From the NCBI GenBank assembly GCA_046733315.1, contig JBKPOV010000219.1:1-24138 (forward strand): a DNA stretch of 24,138 nucleotides, written 5' to 3'. Below are positions 20,530 through 24,138 of this stretch, one piece after another. The notes under the pieces were generated by a model. That model saw only the letters and a program-made list of their open reading frames with translations. It searched no databases and was not told the origin of the DNA. How positions within the stretch are numbered: position 1 is the stretch's first letter; each line of letters opens with the position of its first letter. The stretch is from VRUE01 sp046733315. Lineage in GTDB: Bacteria > Actinomycetota > Thermoleophilia > Solirubrobacterales > 70-9. The position numbers were made by a program, and so were the translations under genes.

Positions 20530-22143
20530 ATGACGGTGAGCAAGCGGGACTGGCGGTACTACCGCGAGCGGCAGCGGGCGCGTGGTCGGGGACGGCGCAA
20601 GGATCCGAAGAACGCCCGCGAGGCGATCGACGCCCTGCTCGAGGAGCGCCTGGAGGGACGCGGTTTCGCCGCCGCGTTGGAGGTCGAAGCCGGGCGCGCC
20701 GCCGAGGCGGCGGAAGGCGCCGAGGTTCGCCGCCGCGATCTCACCGAGCTGCCCACCTTCACGATCGATCCGGCCTCGGCGCGGGATTTCGACGACGCGA
20801 TCTCGGCGCGGCGCGAGCTCGACGGCGTGCGAGTCTGGATCCACATCGCCGACGTCGCCGCCCACGTGCGGCCCGGCACGCCGCTCGACCTCGAGGCGAG
20901 ACGGCGCGGCAACAGCACCTACGTGCCAGGCGCGGTCGAGCCGATGCTGCCGCGGGCGCTGAGCGAGGACGCCTGCAGCCTGGCTCCCGGCCTGGAGCGT
21001 CTGGCGGTGACCGCGGAGATCGAGCTGAGCCCTAGCGGCGCAGCGCGCTCGTCCAGCTTCTACCGCAGCCGCATCCGTTCCCGCGCTCGCCTCGACTACG
21101 ACCAGCTTGACCTGATCTTCGCCGGCAAGGGAAGCCCGCCTGAGAGCGTTGCCGAGCCCCTGGAAGTAGCGCGCGCGGCGGCCGCGGCCCTGGCCGGGCA
21201 ACGTGGCGTGACCAGCCTCGACGTCGAGTCCTCCGAGCCCGAGTTTCGCTTCGACTCGAGTGGAGACGTCGTCACCGCTCATTCGGTGGCGCAAACCGAG
21301 TCGCACCGGCTGATCGAGCGTCTGATGATCCTCGCCAACGAAGCGGTGGCGCAGCTGCTCGAGCGCAAGCGGGTGCCCAGCGTCTACCGGGTGCATACCC
21401 AGCCCGATCCGCTCCGCATCGAGCGCCTGGTCGAGCAGCTGCACGCACTCGGCATCCCGACCCCGGCACTGGGCCAGGGCCTTGCCCCTGCTCAGGCTGG
21501 CGAGGTGGCGGCGCAGGCGAGTCGGCTCGTGCTCGAGGAGGCGACGCGGCGCGGCCACGGCCGCGAGGCATATACATCGCTTGTGCTCCGCTCCCTGATG
21601 CAGGCTCAATACAGCGATCGCAACAGCGGCCACGCCGGTCTGGGCAGTCCCGCCTACTGCCATTTCACCTCGCCGATCCGGCGCTACCCAGACCTGCTCG
21701 TGCACCGGGCGCTGCTGGCGGCGTTGGGCGAGGGGGAGGAGGCGCCGCGCGCGGCGGAAGCTCGCGAGGTTGCCTGGCACTGCAGCGAGCGCGAGCGCGA
21801 GTCGGCGCGAATCGAGCGCGACGCCGACGACGTTTGCGCCGCCTACCTGCTGCAGCGGGAGCTCGGCGAGCGCGGTGACGATGTCGAGTTCGAAGGCGAG
21901 ATCTCGGGCGTGATCCGGGCCGGCGCCTTCGTCGCCTTCGGCGGCGAGCTCGGCGACGTCTACGAGGGTTTCGTGCCGGCGCGGACGATTGGCGAGGAGC
22001 GCTTCGAGCTGAACGAGACCGAGACGGCTCTCGCCGGGCGGGAGTCCGGCAGCTCCCTGCGCCTTGGCGATCCGATATCCGTCCGGGTCAGCGAGGTCAC
22101 CCCCGAGCGCGGCCGCGTCGACCTGGAGCTTGCCGATGGCTAA
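20530..22143 (+). CDS. rnr: RNase R/RNase II-family 3'-5' exoribonuclease (compact form)
   Basis: 537-residue RNB-family exoribonuclease that degrades RNA processively from the 3' end. The catalytic acidic cluster is intact: FTIDPASARDFDDAIS with Asp80, Asp86, Asp88 and Asp89. Further landmarks are WIHIADVAAHV, RRRGNSTYVPG, PRALSEDACSL, HRLIERLMILANEAVA, and YCHFTSPIRRYPDLLVHR. A C-terminal S1-type RNA-binding domain spans about 440-535 (FEGEISGVIRAGAFVAFGG, YEGFVPARTIG). The N-terminus is only about 70 residues of basic/charged sequence; the two cold-shock domains and helix-turn-helix of the 700-800-residue RNase R proteins are missing. The start is ATG 20530 with GGAAGGG upstream, partly held in a hairpin. 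Its end overlaps smpB by eight bases. The pairing with smpB points to a role in clearing mRNA from stalled ribosomes. Confidence 0.93.
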   Translation: MTVSKRDWRYYRERQRARGRGRRKDPKNAREAIDALLEERLEGRGFAAALEVEAGRAAEAAEGAEVRRRDLTELPTFTIDPASARDFDDAISARRELDGVRVWIHIADVAAHVRPGTPLDLEARRRGNSTYVPGAVEPMLPRALSEDACSLAPGLERLAVTAEIELSPSGAARSSSFYRSRIRSRARLDYDQLDLIFAGKGSPPESVAEPLEVARAAAAALAGQRGVTSLDVESSEPEFRFDSSGDVVTAHSVAQTESHRLIERLMILANEAVAQLLERKRVPSVYRVHTQPDPLRIERLVEQLHALGIPTPALGQGLAPAQAGEVAAQASRLVLEEATRRGHGREAYTSLVLRSLMQAQYSDRNSGHAGLGSPAYCHFTSPIRRYPDLLVHRALLAALGEGEEAPRAAEAREVAWHCSERERESARIERDADDVCAAYLLQRELGERGDDVEFEGEISGVIRAGAFVAFGGELGDVYEGFVPARTIGEERFELNETETALAGRESGSSLRLGDPISVRVSEVTPERGRVDLELADG

Positions 22144-22621
22144 AAAAACGAAGAAGCAGCGCGAGCCGGTTTCGGGCGACGTCGCCACCAATCGCCGCGC
22201 CCGCCACAAATTCGAAGCGGTGGAAAAAATGGAGGCGGGAATCGTCCTGCAGGGCTCCGAGGTGAAGTCGCTGCGCAATGGCAAGGCGCAGATGACCGAC
22301 TCCTATGCGGTGGTCGAGAAGGGCGAGGTCTGGCTGCGCAAGCTGCACATCCCGCCCTACGAACCGGCCAGCCGCGACAACCACGAGCCCGAGCGAGCGC
22401 GTAAGTTGCTGCTGCACAAGGGGGAGATCGAAAGGCTGATCGGCAAGACGGCGGAGAAAGGCCTGACCCTGATCCCGTTGCGGATCTACTTCAAAGGGTC
22501 GCGGGCGAAGGTTGAGCTGGCCCTGGCGCGGGGCAAGGAGGGCCGCGACCGGCGCCGGGAGATCGCGGACCGTGACGTGCGCCGCGAAGTCGAGCGGGAA
22601 TTCAAGGGCCGGATGAGGTAG
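22136..22621 (+). CDS. smpB: SsrA-binding protein SmpB
   Basis: 161-residue partner of tmRNA in trans-translation, which rescues ribosomes stalled on broken mRNA. Conserved blocks are TNRRARHKFEAVEKMEAGIVLQGSEVKSLR, DSYAVVEKGEVWLRKLHIPPYE, RKLLLHKGEIERLIGKTAEKGLTLIPLRIYFK, and the basic C-terminal tail GRDRRREIADRDVRREVEREFK that enters the decoding centre. ATG 22136 overlaps the last eight bases of rnr, and GGAG at 22125-22128 lies seven bases upstream, so the start is well supported. An earlier in-frame start at 22064 lies inside rnr and is rejected. The tmRNA gene ssrA is often next to smpB, but the next gene begins within 12 bases and no tmRNA is seen in the window. Confidence 0.97.
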   Translation: MAKKTKKQREPVSGDVATNRRARHKFEAVEKMEAGIVLQGSEVKSLRNGKAQMTDSYAVVEKGEVWLRKLHIPPYEPASRDNHEPERARKLLLHKGEIERLIGKTAEKGLTLIPLRIYFKGSRAKVELALARGKEGRDRRREIADRDVRREVEREFKGRMR

Positions 22622-22632
22622 CTTCGGGACCG

Positions 22633-24138
22633 ATGCGTTCCAGGATTGCCCTGCTGTGGTCCACGGTGACCCTCGTTGCGCTGGCCCTGGCCGTTCCGGC
22701 CGCGGCTCAGGCTGACTCCTTCCCAAGCGAAGCCGGCGACTTCATTAGCGACAACATCCAGTACTTCGTCGCTGCTCTGGTTGCGGCGATCCTGCTGCTC
22801 CTGCTCGTAGTCAGCATCACCCAACGACGCAGCAAGGAGAAAGCGGCCAAGGAGAAGGCATCGCCACCGACGCCTCCGCCGGGGCGGGCTGGCGCCCCAC
22901 CGGCGCCCGCGCAAGCCCAGACCGCTGAACTGCCGCGCACCCCGCCGCCGGCCCCGACACCCCCGTCCGCTGCCCCGGGCGCCGCGCCGCCCGCCGCCGA
23001 CGGTCAGACTTTGAGCGCCAAGGAGAAGCGCAAGCAGGCCCGCGAGCAGCAGCGCCAGGCGCGCCTCGAGCACCGCAAACGGCGCCAGGAAGAGGCGAAG
23101 CGGCGCAAGGAAGAACGCGAGGCAAAGCGAGCCGAACGGCGCGGCAAGGTAGGCGGACGCGCTGCCCCCAGCGGAAGCCGCCGGGCCCGCAAGGAAGCCG
23201 CCAAGGCCGAGCGCCAGCTCGCCGAGGCCCGTGCCGCCCATGAGCGCGAACAGCTGCAGCAGGGAGTAGCCGCCGCGCCTCCCGTGCCGCCGATGCCCGC
23301 TCCACCAACCGCTGTCTCTCTCGCCCCCCAAGCATTCCCGCCGCCCCCCCCACCGGCTTCGCCCGCTCCCCCCGAGCCGGCGGCGCCTCCGCCGGCAATG
23401 GTCCCCCCGGCAGCTGGTTCGCCGGGGCCGCCGGTCGGCTATGAGGATCCGACGGTCGTCGAACAACGGGTCCAGGAAAAGGTTGCCGAGATCCAGCGCG
23501 AGGAGGAGCGGATTCGCGCCGAGGCCGACCGCCGCATCCAGGAAGCGGAGCGGATGCAGCGCGAAGCCGCAGAGCGGGCGGCACGGGCGCAGGGCGGCCA
23601 AGTGACGCAGAGCATGGCGGCAATGCCGCCTCCCGCGCCTGCGCCGGCCGCACCGGCTCCCTCCCAGGCGGGTGCCGAGGCCGCTGGCCTGCAGACGGCC
23701 GAGCAGCGCCTTCAGCAAGAGCGCGAAGCCCAAGAGCAGGCGATGGCCGATGCCCAGGAGCGCCTGCGGCAGATTGAGGAGCGGACCAGAGAGGCCGAGC
23801 GCCGCGCCGCCGAGGCCGAGCGCCTGGCGAAGCTGAAGTCCGAGGAGGAGGAGCGTGAGCGGCGCCTGGAGGAGATTCGCGACAGCGTCGCTCAGGCGGA
23901 GGAACGCGCCCGCGAAGCCGAGCGCCGCGCCGCCGAAGCCGAGCAAGCCGTGATCCAAGCCGTCCAGGGCCAAGGAGGACAGCCACCGATGCCGCAGCCG
24001 AGCCCCCCTGTGCCGCCTCCGATGCCAGAGCCGACCCCACCGGCACCCGACCCGGGCCCGCCGGTCCCGCCCGCTCCAGAGCCCACCCCACCTAGCCCCA
24101 CGCCCCCAGGGCCAACCCCGCCACCGGCCCCCGTGCCC
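22633..24138 (+). CDS. Membrane-anchored proline-rich/coiled-coil protein, 3'-truncated
   Basis: An uninterrupted 502-codon frame runs to the end of the window with no stop. It begins with a signal-like segment (residues 1-27, LWSTVTLVALALAVPAAAQA) and a second membrane helix at about 44-62 (YFVAALVAAILLLLLVV) followed by QRRSKEK. By the positive-inside rule the rest faces the cytoplasm. Proline-rich stretches (about 77-120, 213-262, 325-340, 450-502) then alternate with charged coiled-coil stretches: a basic one at about 123-160 (EKRKQAREQQRQ), one at about 270-315 and one at about 345-445 with the repeat REAERRAAEAE twice. ATG 22633 lies 11 bases after smpB, with GGGA at 22626. I do not recognise the family. 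The position after ftsEX-ctp-rnr-smpB suggests a scaffold or envelope protein expressed with them. Long frames on the opposite strand are shadows caused by high GC. Confidence 0.8.
   Translation, partial: MRSRIALLWSTVTLVALALAVPAAAQADSFPSEAGDFISDNIQYFVAALVAAILLLLLVVSITQRRSKEKAAKEKASPPTPPPGRAGAPPAPAQAQTAELPRTPPPAPTPPSAAPGAAPPAADGQTLSAKEKRKQAREQQRQARLEHRKRRQEEAKRRKEEREAKRAERRGKVGGRAAPSGSRRARKEAAKAERQLAEARAAHEREQLQQGVAAAPPVPPMPAPPTAVSLAPQAFPPPPPPASPAPPEPAAPPPAMVPPAAGSPGPPVGYEDPTVVEQRVQEKVAEIQREEERIRAEADRRIQEAERMQREAAERAARAQGGQVTQSMAAMPPPAPAPAAPAPSQAGAEAAGLQTAEQRLQQEREAQEQAMADAQERLRQIEERTREAERRAAEAERLAKLKSEEEERERRLEEIRDSVAQAEERAREAERRAAEAEQAVIQAVQGQGGQPPMPQPSPPVPPPMPEPTPPAPDPGPPVPPAPEPTPPSPTPPGPTPPPAPVP

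Noticed and set aside
20527..22284. 585-codon minus-strand frame opposite rnr
   Set aside because: It shows no conserved motif; the plus strand encodes an intact RNB catalytic site.
22622..22632. tmRNA gene next to smpB
   Set aside because: Only 11 bases separate smpB from the next gene, and no tRNA-like ends or tag frame were found elsewhere in the window.
22486..24091. Long open frames on the minus strand (up to about 495 codons) opposite the terminal coiled-coil gene
   Set aside because: They arise because the plus-strand gene uses GC-rich third positions. Their translations are low-complexity Gly/Leu/Arg, while the plus-strand frame has a signal segment, a membrane helix and coherent coiled coils.

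Overview
The window is high-GC, gene-dense DNA that reads like a Gram-positive actinobacterium. I infer class Thermoleophilia (Solirubrobacterales or relatives). The reasons are the gene content (prfB, ftsE-ftsX-S41 protease-smpB, a stand-alone ECF sigma factor), frequent GTG starts, four-base start/stop overlaps, and a cluster of very large secreted proteins with a fibronectin-III-like 'NPNG' domain and beta-propellers, a style I associate with that class. No tRNA, rRNA, CRISPR array, integrase or insertion sequence was seen. No stretch longer than about 200 bases lacks a gene.

Layout. 1-2130 (+): the 3' part of prfB (release factor 2), a serine esterase of the phospholipase/carboxylesterase family, and an epoxide-hydrolase-like alpha/beta hydrolase. 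2127-3139 (-): an ECF sigma factor overlapping ogt (O6-alkylguanine-DNA alkyltransferase). 3190-4710: a gene for an AlbA_2/ATPase-fold/winged-helix regulator, bracketed by copies of a CTACTTGCAA-type repeat on both sides, the downstream set lying directly in front of nadC. 4711-7675: nadC (+), an Fpg/MutM-family glycosylase (-) and nadA (+); a long G-rich hairpin sits between the divergent fpg and nadA. 7695-9575: a full-length transketolase. 9600-10332: two small genes with lower GC than their surroundings that look like a TumA/TumE-type toxin-antitoxin pair. 10402-17398: three secreted proteins joined by GTGA/ATGA overlaps. 17504-24138: ftsE, ftsX, an S41 C-terminal processing protease, rnr, smpB, and a large membrane-anchored proline-rich/coiled-coil protein that runs off the end of the window.

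How the genes work together. The right-hand cluster couples division and cell-wall control (FtsEX plus S41 protease) to RNA/translation quality control (RNase R plus SmpB), with an uncharacterised membrane coiled-coil protein at its end. prfB and ftsEX-smpB are neighbours in many actinobacteria; here they are separated by about 17 kb of metabolic, regulatory, probably acquired and secreted-protein genes. nadC and nadA supply NAD de novo synthesis; nadB is not in the window.

Most worth checking: the phased CTACTTG repeats around the AlbA_2 regulator and nadC, the hairpin that covers the rnr ribosome binding site, the G-rich hairpin before nadA, the toxin-antitoxin-like pair, the four-fold repeat in the 949-residue secreted protein, and the terminal membrane coiled-coil protein.
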